Below are positions 8,068-17,460 of a DNA stretch of 40,154 nucleotides, piece after piece. The notes below the pieces were generated by a model. It did no database searches. It worked only from the letters and a program-made list of their open reading frames with translations, and had not been told where the DNA came from. Source of the stretch: Bacteroidota bacterium (GTDB lineage Bacteria > Bacteroidota > Ignavibacteria > Kryptoniales > JAKASW01); the NCBI GenBank assembly GCA_021789975.1, contig JAJYIT010000036.1, forward strand, positions 1 to 40,154, written 5' to 3'. Both the position numbers and the translations under genes were made by a program. Numbering within the stretch: the first letter of the stretch is position 1; the number at the start of each line of letters is the position of its first letter.

Positions 8068-8092
8068 GGCAAGAACCTGCGAAGGTTTTGCC
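8068..8092 (-). terminator. Hairpin just after comM
   Basis: Three bases beyond the comM stop, GGCAAAACC and GGTTCTTGCC (minus strand) pair around a TTCGCA loop with one bulge. There is no T-run after it, so it would be a weak intrinsic terminator or an mRNA 3'-end stabiliser. Confidence 0.4.
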
Positions 8093-8095
8093 ATC

Positions 8096-9640
8096 CTACG
8101 CCTCTAAGTACGGCTGTCTGTCCAGCGTCCTGTACTGTATCGCCTCCGCTATATGTTCCGGCATGATATCGGCTGTACCACTAAGGCCCGCGATCGTCCT
8201 CGCAACTTTCAGTATCCTATCGTACGCTCTCGCGCTCAGTCCCAATTTTGTTATCGCCTGCTTCAATAAGTCTTCGCCGCCCGTGTCAGGCTGACAGAAC
8301 TCTCTTATCTCCTTACTCTGCATGTCAGCGTTCTTGAAAAGCCCTTTTCTCCCCTTGAATCTTTCTCGCTGAATTTCACGAGCCCTCTTTACTCTCGCCC
8401 TTACTGCGGACGATGGCTCGCCGGATATTTTGCTCGAAAGCTCCGCGTACTTCACGGTCGGCACTTCGACATGAATATCTATTCTGTCGAGTAATGGACC
8501 GCTAATCTTGGACATGTACCTCTGTATCTGCACCTGGCTGCAGCTGCATGAGGCGTTCGGATTGCCGTAATTTCCGCACGGACATGGATTCATGGCTGCA
8601 AGTAGCATGAACATGGACGGATAATCGAGCGATATCTTCGTCCGGCTTATCGTCACATGTCCATCTTCGAGAGGCTGTCGCAGGACTTCCAGAACACTCC
8701 GGTCAAACTCGGGGAGTTCGTCCAGGAATAACACACCATGATGTGCGAGTGAAATCTCCCCGGGCTTTGGGATCGTCCCCCCGCCGACGAGCGCACTGTC
8801 GGATATTGTATGATGAGGTGATCGGAAAGGGCGCGTGGCAATCAGACCGGCATCGACCGGCAGCAAACCTGCAACTGAATGTATCTTTGTGGTCTCTATT
8901 GCTTCTTCGAAAGTCATATCCGGAAGAATCGTCGGAAGTCTTTTTGCGAGCATCGTTTTCCCGCTCCCCGGCGGGCCGACCATGATGACATTGTGCCCGC
9001 CTGCTGCTGCAACTTCAAGCGCACGCTTCACATTCTCCTGACCTTTTACGTCCGCGAAATCTAACTGGTATGCCTGCCGCTGTCCGAACACTTCCTCCTT
9101 GTTTACCCGATAGGGTTCGAGGAGCTTGTATTCTCCGTTGAGGAGTTGAATCGTCTCCGATAAGTTTTCGACAGGGTACACATCCAGTCCTTGCACCATT
9201 GCGGCCTCTTTGGCGTTTCCCTTAGGGACTATCATGGCGCGTATGCCTTCGTCCCTTGCCTCGACCGCGATCGGAAGAATTCCGTGAACAGGCCTTACCG
9301 TACCATCAAGTGCAAGCTCACCGAGAATGATGAAGTTTGACAGGTCTGAGGCATCCATGAAACCTCCGCCCGAAATCACGCCCACCGCAATGGGGAGGTC
9401 GAATGAGCTTCCTTCCTTCTTGACGTCGGCCGGCGCAAGGTTAATGGTAATCTGGTGTTTCGGGAATCTCAGGTCCGAGTTCTTTATTGCAGTCAATACT
9501 CGTTCACGGCTTTCCTTGACGGCATTGTCAGGAAGTCCGACCATCCACCAAGCGAACAATCCACCTCCCACATTTGTCTCGATCTCAACGAGAAATGCGC
9601 TGACTCCGTAGGTTGCCGCAGTTTTGACTTTTGAAAGCAC
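8096..9640 (-). CDS. comM: ComM/YifB-family Mg-chelatase-like AAA+ ATPase
   Basis: ComM is a hexameric helicase that drives branch migration during integration of incoming DNA in natural transformation. With the GTG start at 9638-9640 the protein is 514 aa, the family norm; the frame runs back to 9796 but the extension is not conserved-looking. Domains in order: N-terminal Lon-protease-like ChlI domain (KVKTAATYGVSAFLVEIE, VGLPDNAVKESRERV, INLAPADVKKEGSSFDLP), AAA+ core with Walker A GPPGSGKTMLAKRLP and Walker B GVLFLDELPEF, zinc-like MNPCPCGNYG, and the C-terminal lid ending YLEA. It stops with TAG. The gene is complete although a group II intron remnant lies just downstream. Presence suggests, but does not prove, competence. 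Confidence 0.93.
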   Translation of the reverse strand: MLSKVKTAATYGVSAFLVEIETNVGGGLFAWWMVGLPDNAVKESRERVLTAIKNSDLRFPKHQITINLAPADVKKEGSSFDLPIAVGVISGGGFMDASDLSNFIILGELALDGTVRPVHGILPIAVEARDEGIRAMIVPKGNAKEAAMVQGLDVYPVENLSETIQLLNGEYKLLEPYRVNKEEVFGQRQAYQLDFADVKGQENVKRALEVAAAGGHNVIMVGPPGSGKTMLAKRLPTILPDMTFEEAIETTKIHSVAGLLPVDAGLIATRPFRSPHHTISDSALVGGGTIPKPGEISLAHHGVLFLDELPEFDRSVLEVLRQPLEDGHVTISRTKISLDYPSMFMLLAAMNPCPCGNYGNPNASCSCSQVQIQRYMSKISGPLLDRIDIHVEVPTVKYAELSSKISGEPSSAVRARVKRAREIQRERFKGRKGLFKNADMQSKEIREFCQPDTGGEDLLKQAITKLGLSARAYDRILKVARTIAGLSGTADIMPEHIAEAIQYRTLDRQPYLEA

Positions 9641-9696
9641 GACCCCATATATTAATAAACAATAGCAAAAATTGCGAAGGGATTGTGTGAGAAGAC

Positions 9697-10083
9697 ATGG
9701 ACAAGCAATTGATTTCATCAGGCACGGAGTGGGAAAAGGTATTTGGATATAGCCGCGCCGTGGTCTTACGCGACATGATTTTTGTAGCTGGAACAACGGC
9801 GGTCGACGAAGCGGGGAATGTGGTTGAGCCGGGCGATCCGTACAGGCAGGCCATATTTATTTATGAGAAAATCGACAAAGCGTTACACGAAGCCGGATCA
9901 TCACTAAAAGACGTGGTACGCGTCCGGTCTTTTGTCACGGACATATCAAGATGGAAAGAAGTCGCAAAAGCTCAGGGAGAGGTTTTCGCAGACATAAAGC
10001 CAGCCGCAACTTTAGTACAGGTTGTAGCCCTGGTTGACGAGAGGTTGATCGTAGAAATAGAAGTTGATGCGATAAGGCAGTGA
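9697..10083 (+). CDS. RidA (YjgF/YER057c/UK114) family protein
   Basis: A 128-aa trimeric RidA-superfamily protein. RidA itself hydrolyses reactive enamine/imine intermediates from PLP enzymes in the cytoplasm. Seen here: an N-terminal SGTEWEKVFGYSRAV, FVAGTTAV, YEKIDKALHEAGSSLKDVVRV, the RSFVTD segment with the conserved Arg near residue 77, and the C-terminal AATLVQVVALVDERLIVEIE. The WEKVFGYSRAV start and the lack of the classical Gly-rich ending suggest a subgroup other than archetypal RidA, so the substrate is unclear. It is transcribed divergently from comM, with under 60 bases between the two starts. Confidence 0.9.
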   Translation: MDKQLISSGTEWEKVFGYSRAVVLRDMIFVAGTTAVDEAGNVVEPGDPYRQAIFIYEKIDKALHEAGSSLKDVVRVRSFVTDISRWKEVAKAQGEVFADIKPAATLVQVVALVDERLIVEIEVDAIRQ

Positions 10084-10099
10084 GACCAGCACTCTCTCA

Positions 10100-10465
10100 C
10101 TAAATCCAGACGTCTGTCGGAGCAGTTTTGTCTCCTCCGGCATTTCCTGTATTCACGGTGCCTGCCAGCTCAATGAGGATCATCTCGCATTCCGTCTCTG
10201 CGAACGGCTTATGCTCGACTCCTTTAGGGACAACAAAGAGCTCGCCTTCTTTAAGAAAGATCTGACCATCTCTGAAATCTATTCGCAGCTTCCCCGCAAT
10301 CACAATAAATACTTCATCTGTCTCCTCGTGGTCGTGCCAGACGAAATCACCTTTGACACGTACCAGTTTAATCTGGTAGTCGTTCAACTGTGCAATGATC
10401 TTAGGCGCCCATCGGTCCGAGAAGCGCCCGAATTTCTCTTGCAGATTAACAGGCTCATAATTCAT
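10100..10465 (-). CDS. Cupin-domain protein
   Basis: A 121-aa single-domain cupin. Motif 1 is [20 protein letters not shown] (residues about 39-58), giving the metal ligands His44, His46 and Glu50 in the standard spacing; motif 2 is [15 protein letters not shown] with the third His. Such proteins bind a divalent metal and may be enzymes or sugar/small-molecule sensors. An AGAGG site precedes the ATG. It starts 11 bases after the end of the PemK/MazF-like toxin gene, so it is probably the last gene of that transcript. Function not predictable further. Confidence 0.85.
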   Translation of the reverse strand: MNYEPVNLQEKFGRFSDRWAPKIIAQLNDYQIKLVRVKGDFVWHDHEETDEVFIVIAGKLRIDFRDGQIFLKEGELFVVPKGVEHKPFAETECEMILIELAGTVNTGNAGGDKTAPTDVWI

Positions 10466-10476
10466 GGAATCAACCT

Positions 10477-10824
10477 CTATCTAAGCGCGAATAATTTCTT
10501 CAACTTCGCCCCTAACTCTGTAAGCATCTTGGGGAATGGTTCACCTAATTCGCGTCGGACAACGGGACTTGCAATAGTCATCAGTCGGTGCAGTTTGATT
10601 ATCGAACTCACTTTTAACCCTGTCATTGCAAACAGCGAATCACTGGAGTCAATAAGGACGTCGGTTTCCGTCAGATCCGACTTGACGCTACTGGTAATAA
10701 AGGCAACCACGACATGGCGGTGTTGGTCTATAGGACCGGTCAGACAAACTGCGGGGCGAAGCTTTGAACTCGATAAGTCGTCGAACGGAAAGGGAACGAG
10801 TACTACTTTACCCTTCGTTATCAA
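10477..10824 (-). CDS. PemK/MazF-family toxin
   Basis: A 115-aa protein of the MazF/PemK endoribonuclease fold. Type II toxins of this family cut mRNA or tRNA when not bound by their antitoxin. The N-terminal [20 protein letters not shown] (residues 5-24) matches the family's first strand and active-site loop with the conserved Arg-Pro; [11 protein letters not shown] and the central [17 protein letters not shown] complete the core. Its start overlaps the end of the upstream 83-aa antitoxin candidate by 17 bases, the usual antitoxin-toxin arrangement. Whether it is an active toxin is not shown by sequence. Confidence 0.82.
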   Translation of the reverse strand: MITKGKVVLVPFPFDDLSSSKLRPAVCLTGPIDQHRHVVVAFITSSVKSDLTETDVLIDSSDSLFAMTGLKVSSIIKLHRLMTIASPVVRRELGEPFPKMLTELGAKLKKLFALR

Positions 10825-11059
10825 CCGGGTTCCCGTCGGAGAGTGTGTAAATGTCTTCGGCGCTGTCCTTTAAGAAATCAAAAACCCGATTTCTCGACGC
10901 TGCATTCATCCACTCCGCTTCATTGATGTCCTCTTCCGGGACCAGAATTAGAACTCGCACTCTTGATGTTGCCTCTACATCCAATGCTTCATCGAGCACA
11001 AGCCGGTGATTCGAATCAACAGTGCCCATAATCTCGATCACCCGTTGCGACCTGCTCAT
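10808..11059 (-). CDS. Putative antitoxin partner
   Basis: An 83-aa protein (from the ATG at 11057-11059; a GTG at 11083 would add eight residues). The first half, EIMGTVDSNHRLVLDEAL followed by VEATSRVRVLILVP, resembles a small beta-rich DNA-binding or dimerisation region, and the acidic second half (EEDINEAEW, FDFLKDSAEDIYTLSDGNP) is like the flexible toxin-wrapping tail of MazE-type antitoxins. It precedes and overlaps a MazF/PemK-family gene by 17 bases. Assignment rests mainly on this context; the family itself was not firmly recognised. Confidence 0.65.
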   Translation of the reverse strand: MSRSQRVIEIMGTVDSNHRLVLDEALDVEATSRVRVLILVPEEDINEAEWMNAASRNRVFDFLKDSAEDIYTLSDGNPVDNEG

Positions 11060-11114
11060 CTTTTTTCTCTCATCTGATTCCACAGAACCATTTTAGGAAT
11101 TCTCCACGAAACAT

Positions 11115-12824
11115 TCATCTCTTTTCTATCTTCGCCCAAGTGTCACGTAGAGTCACCGCTCGATTGAAAACCGGCTCGCCCGGTTTGAAATCGTTATCGA
11201 CACAATAATATCCGAGTCTTTCAAACTGGAACCTGTCCTGCGGCTTCACATTCGCCAGTCCCGGTTCGGCCTTGCAGTTCTTTACTACCTCCAACGAATT
11301 CGGATTGATAAAGCTCTTCCAATTTTCCCCGGAGGGGTCCTCGACGGTAAAAAGCCGGTCGTACAGGCGAGCCTCGACATCGATGGCACGACTCGCGGAA
11401 ACCCAATGGATCGTCCCTTTGACTTTTCTCTGACTTGCAGGCAAGCCGCTTCGTGTATCAGGGTCGTAGGTGCAGTGGACCTCTGTTACTTCGCCGGTCT
11501 TCTCGTCTTTCTCCACGCCGGCACACTTTATTATGTAGGCATACCTGAGCCTTACTTCAGATCCCGGCGATAGCCTGAAGAATTTCTTAGGAGGGTTTTC
11601 CCTGAAATCATCCTGTTCTATGTAAAGAACTTTCGAAAACGGGACTGTTCTTGTTCCCATTGTTTCGTTTTCAGGATTATTCACGGCGGCAAGTTCTTCG
11701 ACCTTGTCGTCAGGATAATTGTCGATAACAAGTTTCAGAGGGCGGAGAACAGCCATGGCACGCATTGCCCGCTTGTTTAGATCAAGCCTCAAACAATCTT
11801 CGAGAACCGACACATCGATCACGCTGTCGGCCTTTGATACGCCGATGCGGTCGGCGAACAGTCTGATGGACTCCGGCGTGTATCCGCGTCTGCGTAGTCC
11901 CGACAGTGTCGGCATTCGCGGGTCGTCCCAGCCGTCCACATGCTTTTCCTGGACAAGCTGCAACAACCTTCTTTTGCTCATCACCGTATAAGTGAGGTTG
12001 AGACGGGCGAACTCGATCTGTCTTGGATGATGGATTCCAAGCTGCTCGACGAACCAATTGTAGAGCGGCCGGTGGTCCTCAAACTCCAGCGTACAGATTG
12101 AGTGCGTAATCCCTTCGATCGAATCAGACTGACCGTGTGCCCAGTCGTACATCGGATAGATACACCACTTGTCACCGGTTCGATGGTGTGTCGCGTGTAG
12201 TATCCTGTACATCACCGGGTCACGCAAATTAATGTTCGGCGATGACATGTCTATCTTGGCACGAAGAGTTTTCGAGCCGTCGGGAAACTCGCCTTTCTTC
12301 ATTCGCTCGAAGAGGTCAAGGTTTTCTTCCACCGACCTGCTCCGATACGGGCTCTCCTTGCCAGGTTCTGTCAGTGTGCCACGATATTCACGGATCTGGT
12401 CGGCATTCAGATTGTCGACGTAAGCCTTGCCTTTCCTGATTAGAACGGCGGCATATTCATACAACTTTTCGAAATAATCCGAAGCGTAGAACTCTCGATC
12501 ATCCCAATCAAAGCCGAGCCATCTTATGTCGGTCTTGATGGAATCGACATATTCCACGTCTTCCTTGGTAGGGTTGGTGTCATCGAACCGAAGATTGGCA
12601 AGACCTTTATAGTCTTTCGCTATTCCGAAATTGAGGCAGATCGATTTTGCGTGGCCGATATGGAGATAACCGTTAGGTTCGGGGGGGAAACGCGTGTGGA
12701 CCGAATCGTATCGTTTCGACTTCAGGTCTTCCTCTACTATCTCATGAACAAAGTTCTTCCGTTCCGGAGTGCCGCCGGTTTCGGATGTACCAGTCTTAGC
12801 CTTGTTGTCCTCCATCAAAGTCAT
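11115..12824 (-). CDS. glnS: Glutaminyl-tRNA synthetase
   Basis: A 569-aa class I aminoacyl-tRNA synthetase that charges tRNA-Gln with glutamine. The HIGH box appears in [17 protein letters not shown], the KMSKS box as VMSKR, and the family-specific [18 protein letters not shown] and [19 protein letters not shown] segments are present, followed by the two C-terminal beta-barrel anticodon-binding domains. Length is normal. The ATG overlaps the gltX stop as ATGA (12821-12824), so the two synthetases are translationally coupled. The N-terminal 20 residues are hydrophilic and not part of the catalytic fold. Confidence 0.96.
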   Translation of the reverse strand: MTLMEDNKAKTGTSETGGTPERKNFVHEIVEEDLKSKRYDSVHTRFPPEPNGYLHIGHAKSICLNFGIAKDYKGLANLRFDDTNPTKEDVEYVDSIKTDIRWLGFDWDDREFYASDYFEKLYEYAAVLIRKGKAYVDNLNADQIREYRGTLTEPGKESPYRSRSVEENLDLFERMKKGEFPDGSKTLRAKIDMSSPNINLRDPVMYRILHATHHRTGDKWCIYPMYDWAHGQSDSIEGITHSICTLEFEDHRPLYNWFVEQLGIHHPRQIEFARLNLTYTVMSKRRLLQLVQEKHVDGWDDPRMPTLSGLRRRGYTPESIRLFADRIGVSKADSVIDVSVLEDCLRLDLNKRAMRAMAVLRPLKLVIDNYPDDKVEELAAVNNPENETMGTRTVPFSKVLYIEQDDFRENPPKKFFRLSPGSEVRLRYAYIIKCAGVEKDEKTGEVTEVHCTYDPDTRSGLPASQRKVKGTIHWVSASRAIDVEARLYDRLFTVEDPSGENWKSFINPNSLEVVKNCKAEPGLANVKPQDRFQFERLGYYCVDNDFKPGEPVFNRAVTLRDTWAKIEKR

Positions 12825-14269
12825 TTTATTCTTTCGATTGCCGAATTAATTCTCCTGACAGTCTCATATTTGCCTAGTATGGAAACAATATCGTAAACGC
12901 CGGGTCCTTCTCCAACCCCGGAGACCGCAAGTCTAAGCGGGTGGATTAGCTCCCCTTTGGTCACCCCCAGTGAATCTGCAGCAAGATGGAGCGCATTTTC
13001 GTAATCTCCCTTTGCCGGCTCCGATAATTTCGAGAACTCTTCCGCCAGCTTTCGAAGGCAGACAGCAGATGTCGGCTTCCACCTTTTCTTCATCACGTCT
13101 TGATCATACGATTCAGGCGCTTCAAAAAAGTAAGGACTCTTCAGGATGAAATCTCTTACAAAAGAAACACGCTCACGCATTGCCTCTATCACTCGCAGAA
13201 GATATTCGTCCGTGAACTTTTCCACTTTGAAGGAAGCCTTAACCAGTTCCTCCTTCAGAATGCCCATGACTTCGACATCTGGCATCAGGCGAAGGTGTTG
13301 AAAATTGAGCCAGTCTAGTTTCTCCAGATTAAAGATTGCCCCAGCCTTCCCGACTCTCTCCAGGGAGAATTCCCGCGTCAGTCCGCTCAAGTCGAAGATT
13401 TCCCGGTCATCGCCCGGATTCCAACCGAGGAGAGCAACAAAATTCACAAGAGCTTCCTTCAGATATCCTTTCGATCTGTAGTCTTCCACGGCAACGTCGC
13501 CCTGCCGTTTGCTCAACTTCGATCTATCGGGATTCAACAGGAGCGGCAAATGTGCAAATTGAGGCAATTCCCATCCTAAGAACCTGTAGAGTAAAACATG
13601 TTTTGGGGTACTGGACAGCCATTCTTCGCCGCGGATCACGTGCGATATCTTCATAAGGTGATCATCAACCACATTTGCAAGATGGTACGTCGGATACCCG
13701 TCGGACTTGATCAACACCTGGTCATCGATCTGTGCGCTGTTGAATTCCACGTCACCGCGAATTATGTCTGAGAACCTGATCGAGCTATCGTCGGGTACTT
13801 TCATTCGAATGACGAACGCCCTTCCCTGTTCGAGGTTGAGTAGCACTTCATCTTCTGAAAGCCTGAGACACGTCCGGTCATATTTCGGTGTCAGCTTGTT
13901 CTTCTGCTGCTCTTTTCGCATCTGTTCAAGTCGTTCCGCGGTGCAAAAACATCTGTATGCGGACTTCATCTCTATGAGATGGTCAGCATGTTCTTTGTAG
14001 ATGTTCGTTCTTTCGCTCTGGATGTACGGCCCGAAATCTCCGCCGACCCCAGGGCCCTCGTCATAGTCGAGTCCTGCCCAATGAAGAGTTTTGATGAGAT
14101 TATCGACGGCACCTTCAACATACCTTGCGCGGTCGGTATCTTCGATTCTGAGTATGAATTTTCCGCCCAGCTTTCTGGCAAAAAGAAAATTATATAGCGC
14201 GGTCCTCAGTCCGCCGACGTGAAGGAAACCGGTCGGACTCGGTGCGAAGCGAACGCGAATGTGTTGCAT
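12821..14269 (-). CDS. gltX: Glutamyl-tRNA synthetase
   Basis: Class I synthetase that charges tRNA-Glu. HIGH-type box in [34 protein letters not shown], and the KMSKS-type box as KLSKR. The frame is open to a TTG at 14323, but the extra residues come from a simple repeat of TCGGATT units (encoding SEIRNSQSE), so I place the start at the ATG 14267-14269 ([14 protein letters not shown]), giving 482 aa, the normal length. Neither start has a good ribosome binding site. It is the first gene of a unit that continues with glnS, then the toxin-antitoxin pair and a cupin. Confidence 0.95.
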   Translation of the reverse strand: MQHIRVRFAPSPTGFLHVGGLRTALYNFLFARKLGGKFILRIEDTDRARYVEGAVDNLIKTLHWAGLDYDEGPGVGGDFGPYIQSERTNIYKEHADHLIEMKSAYRCFCTAERLEQMRKEQQKNKLTPKYDRTCLRLSEDEVLLNLEQGRAFVIRMKVPDDSSIRFSDIIRGDVEFNSAQIDDQVLIKSDGYPTYHLANVVDDHLMKISHVIRGEEWLSSTPKHVLLYRFLGWELPQFAHLPLLLNPDRSKLSKRQGDVAVEDYRSKGYLKEALVNFVALLGWNPGDDREIFDLSGLTREFSLERVGKAGAIFNLEKLDWLNFQHLRLMPDVEVMGILKEELVKASFKVEKFTDEYLLRVIEAMRERVSFVRDFILKSPYFFEAPESYDQDVMKKRWKPTSAVCLRKLAEEFSKLSEPAKGDYENALHLAADSLGVTKGELIHPLRLAVSGVGEGPGVYDIVSILGKYETVRRINSAIERIK

Positions 14270-14403
14270 CTCGGATTGCGAATTTCGGATTTCGGATTTA
14301 TTGTCAGACATACGCGGATTCAAGCGTGAATAGAAATTAAGAAAGTATGAGAGTTAAAGGAAGGCAATAATGAAGGCTTGTGATCCGAAGAGAGCTTGGA
14401 AGG

Positions 14404-15807
14404 CTAGGAGCCTGCATCCTGCTTGGGCTCGTACTTTATCTTCAATTGCTGCATGCGATATCGAAGCCTGGAGCGTGTCAAGCCAAGAATTTTCGCCGCT
14501 TGGATCTGGTTGCCCCCCGTGATGTCAAGTGTCTGAGTGATTGCTTCTTTCATTATCTCGTCCATCTTGATCCCCTGATTCGGAACCGATACGACCCTTT
14601 GTGCGTCAAGCAACCTGCTTGAAGTGAACCCCGGATGAAAGCTCAGGAAGACAAAATGTCCCGGTTTTACGACGGTGTCTGACTCAAGAAGGGCAACTCT
14701 TTCAATTGCGTTTCTCAGTTCCCGAACGTTGCCGGGCCAGGAATATTTCTCAAGCAATTTGACGGCATCGTTAGAAAACCCCTTTATTGATTTTCCGAAT
14801 TTCCTGTTGAACTCTTCAAGAAAGGTAGTGGCGAGCAGAGTAATATCTTCGACTCGCTCTCTCAGCGACGGTACATTCAGCTGTGCGACATTCAGCCTGT
14901 AGTAGAGATCCTCCCTGAAGGTTCCCTTCTCCACCGCAGCTTTCAAGTTCTTGTTGGTCGCTGCAATTATGCGGACATCCACCGTAATTTCTTTTGCACC
15001 ACCGAGCCTGTAGAACCTCTTTGATTCCAGAATTCTAAGGAGTTTGACCTGGACGTCGTGGGTCAGCTCTCCGACTTCGTCGAGGAGTATGGTACCTTGA
15101 TTTGCAAGTTCGAATTTTCCCTGGCGCATCCGGTCCATCGCTCCGGTGAAGGCGCCTCTTTCATATCCGAATAATTCGCTTTCGGCCAATTCCTTCGGGA
15201 TGGCGCCGCAGTTTATTGATATAAATGGACCGTCTGCCCTGTCGCTCTTTTCGTGGACAAGTCTGGCGATGAGTTCCTTACCCGATCCGCTCTCTCCGAT
15301 GATGAGGACAGTTGTGTCTGCTCGTGCCAGCCGTTCAGCGGTCTGTACCACCTTGCGCAGCTCAGTGCTTTTCCCGACAATCGCATATGGACCTGTTTTT
15401 TGTTGGAACTCATCTTTGAGCAATTCGTAACGTCTCTCAAGATTCTTTCTCTTGAGCGTTTTGCCGATGAGAATCTCCAGTTGCTCAAGGTCGAGAGGCT
15501 TCAGAATAAAATCTTCGGCGCCCAGCTTTATTGCACGCACGGCACTGCCGACATCCGAAAAAGCTGTTATAAGTATTACCGGGGTCTCGTTCTTCTCGGA
15601 TCGCAGCTTCTGAAGAAGATCCAATCCTGTTACTGAGCCAAGAAAGAGATCCATGAGCACGATATCAGGCTGAAATTCCGTTATTTGCTGGATCGCGTCT
15701 TCACCTTTCGTTACGGAAAGCACATCGTATCCGCTTCGGCTGAGGACCGCGTTCAGTGAATTGTTCAGAAGCTCGTCATCATCGACGATCAATACTTTAC
15801 TCGCCAT
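14404..15807 (-). CDS. Sigma54-dependent response regulator (NtrC family)
   Basis: A 467-aa transcription activator with three domains. The receiver (1-120) has DDD at 9-11 and phospho-acceptor Asp53 in DIVLMDLFLG. The AAA+ domain (about 145-385) has Walker A GESGSGKE, the sigma54-contact loop GAFTGA, Walker B GTILLDEVGEL and the arginine-bearing SLRERVEDI. The Fis-type HTH is at the C-terminus (GGNQIQAAKILGLTRSRL). It would open promoters with RpoN upon phosphorylation. It follows the histidine kinase gene by 2 bases, so the pair is one unit. The stop is TAG. Confidence 0.95.
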   Translation of the reverse strand: MASKVLIVDDDELLNNSLNAVLSRSGYDVLSVTKGEDAIQQITEFQPDIVLMDLFLGSVTGLDLLQKLRSEKNETPVILITAFSDVGSAVRAIKLGAEDFILKPLDLEQLEILIGKTLKRKNLERRYELLKDEFQQKTGPYAIVGKSTELRKVVQTAERLARADTTVLIIGESGSGKELIARLVHEKSDRADGPFISINCGAIPKELAESELFGYERGAFTGAMDRMRQGKFELANQGTILLDEVGELTHDVQVKLLRILESKRFYRLGGAKEITVDVRIIAATNKNLKAAVEKGTFREDLYYRLNVAQLNVPSLRERVEDITLLATTFLEEFNRKFGKSIKGFSNDAVKLLEKYSWPGNVRELRNAIERVALLESDTVVKPGHFVFLSFHPGFTSSRLLDAQRVVSVPNQGIKMDEIMKEAITQTLDITGGNQIQAAKILGLTRSRLRYRMQQLKIKYEPKQDAGS

Positions 15808-15809
15808 CG

Positions 15810-17366
15810 TTATCTCCCACGATGAAAAGAAACCGTGACCGTGGTTCCAACACCGGGACTGCCGTCGAACGAAAGGGATGCCCCGTTCAATTCGAAAAGC
15901 CTGTTGGAAATTGAGAGACCCATGCCCGTGGCACCATCTTTTGTCGTGTAGAAGGGCTCAACAGCTAATTTCCGGCTCTCTTCATCCATCCCGACACCGG
16001 TATCGACAATCTGTAGGAGGAGTGCATCATCTGCCTCGCTAAGCTTGAAGCGAAGACTGCCCCCGTTAGGCATAGCATCGATCGAATTCTGCACTATATT
16101 CAGGAGTGCGTGGAGAACCTGGGATTTGTCGGCAACGATGGAATCATTCGCGCCGTCTTCGTCAATTTCCAGAACGATCCCGCTCTTCTGCAAAGATGTT
16201 TTGGCAAGTAACGCAATATCAGATAACATCGAAGAAAGCTGGAGTTTCGATTTAGTCGGGGATTGAGGCTGAGCAAAAGTCATCATCTCGCGTATCACTT
16301 TATCGATGCCCGAGACTCCGTCGAGAGCCGCCGTTGCAAATTTCTTCTCAGGAGAATTCTCGCCGAACCCTTTCTTTAAGAACTGCAGGTTAATCGACAC
16401 GACGTTCAGCGGGTTTCGGATCTCATGGACCAGGCCATGCGATAATCGTCCCAGTGCCCGGAGCTTGTCCATAGAGATGAATCTTTCTAACCATTCCTTC
16501 CTTTGTGTTATATCCCGCAAAGTGATAAGGTAGAGGTTATCCTCTGTCCCAACGTCGGAGCCGCTAACGTCGAGAAAAATTCTCGTCCCGCCAGATACAT
16601 ATGAGCTCTCAAGCCGAGCCTGTTCCCCACGAACGAGATATCCTTTGATCTCCTCACCGAAGGGCTTTAGTTCATCAAGATTCTTCCTGGTATTAATCAC
16701 CTCTGGTAGCAAGGACCTTTCTTTCAGTCCGAGTATCCTTTTTGCGTGGAGGTTGGACTCCACGATCGTGTGATCTGAACGATTGACAAGCAATATCCCG
16801 TCGTTAGCCGATAGAAAAAGCTGCCTGTATTTTCTTCGCTCCCGTTCAAGCTGCGAATTCCTCACGGCAAGTTTGTCGTTAGCTTCCGCAATCTCCCTCA
16901 TCTTAGCATTTAGCCTATGGAAGAGTATGGAGTTATATCCCTTCAGGAATTCTCCTTCAGGCAAATCAAGACGAAAGGGGATCTTATGCGACGGGTCTCT
17001 TGAAATTCCCTGTACTTGTGCGACAGCGGCGATGATATTATCGGGATCTTCTGACTTTTTTATAATGGACGAAGCGCCGATTCCTTGCGCAAAGGCTATA
17101 TCGGCATCATCTGTATACTCGCCGGTCAGTATTATTACCGGAATGTTTTTGAGATTGTCGTCGGACTTGATCGACCTGCAGAGCGCGAAGCCGTCGATCC
17201 TGGGCATGAGTGCGTCGGTGACCACAAGGTCAATATCCCTTACTTCCAGGACCTCAAGGGCATCATGCCCGTCGGAAACGGAATCTATTGTGTGCCCCCC
17301 GGCTTTAAGAATCTCAGTCAGAGCGACACAACTCTCTTGGTTATCGTCAACTAATAGAATGTGCAT
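15810..17366 (-). CDS. Hybrid histidine kinase (REC-PAS-HisKA-HATPase)
   Basis: A 518-aa cytoplasmic sensor kinase counted from the ATG at 17364-17366 (MHILLVDDNQES); the frame opens earlier but the extension is not part of the receiver fold. N-terminal receiver domain with Asp in VVTDALMPRIDGF, a helical linker (LNAKMREIAEANDKLAVRNSQ, coiled-coil-like), a PAS domain (about 195-300, NDGILLVNRSDHTIVESN), the dimerisation helix with phospho-His314 in SHGLVHEIRNPLN, and an ATPase domain with N-box NIVQNSIDAMPNGG, G1 DTGVGMDEE and G2 GATGMGLSIS. No membrane segments. It sits directly before its NtrC-like partner and diverges from the secreted-protein cluster. Confidence 0.92.
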   Translation of the reverse strand: MHILLVDDNQESCVALTEILKAGGHTIDSVSDGHDALEVLEVRDIDLVVTDALMPRIDGFALCRSIKSDDNLKNIPVIILTGEYTDDADIAFAQGIGASSIIKKSEDPDNIIAAVAQVQGISRDPSHKIPFRLDLPEGEFLKGYNSILFHRLNAKMREIAEANDKLAVRNSQLERERRKYRQLFLSANDGILLVNRSDHTIVESNLHAKRILGLKERSLLPEVINTRKNLDELKPFGEEIKGYLVRGEQARLESSYVSGGTRIFLDVSGSDVGTEDNLYLITLRDITQRKEWLERFISMDKLRALGRLSHGLVHEIRNPLNVVSINLQFLKKGFGENSPEKKFATAALDGVSGIDKVIREMMTFAQPQSPTKSKLQLSSMLSDIALLAKTSLQKSGIVLEIDEDGANDSIVADKSQVLHALLNIVQNSIDAMPNGGSLRFKLSEADDALLLQIVDTGVGMDEESRKLAVEPFYTTKDGATGMGLSISNRLFELNGASLSFDGSPGVGTTVTVSFHRGR

Positions 17367-17448
17367 TGGAAGAAGCGTGTCGGCATGAAGTTTAATTAAA
17401 TGAGCAGTAAGTTGCAACGATTGCAAACACAACTGTGTATTGCGTCAC

Positions 17449-17460
17449 CCAGCATGCTGG
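17449..17460. promoter_or_regulatory. Perfect palindrome, possible operator
   Basis: CCAGCATGCTGG is a perfect 12-base palindrome about 83 bases upstream of the kinase start. A related imperfect copy, CCAGTATGCATGG, follows at 17467-17479. Spaced palindromes like this can be repressor or activator sites; no binding protein is implied. Confidence 0.35.
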
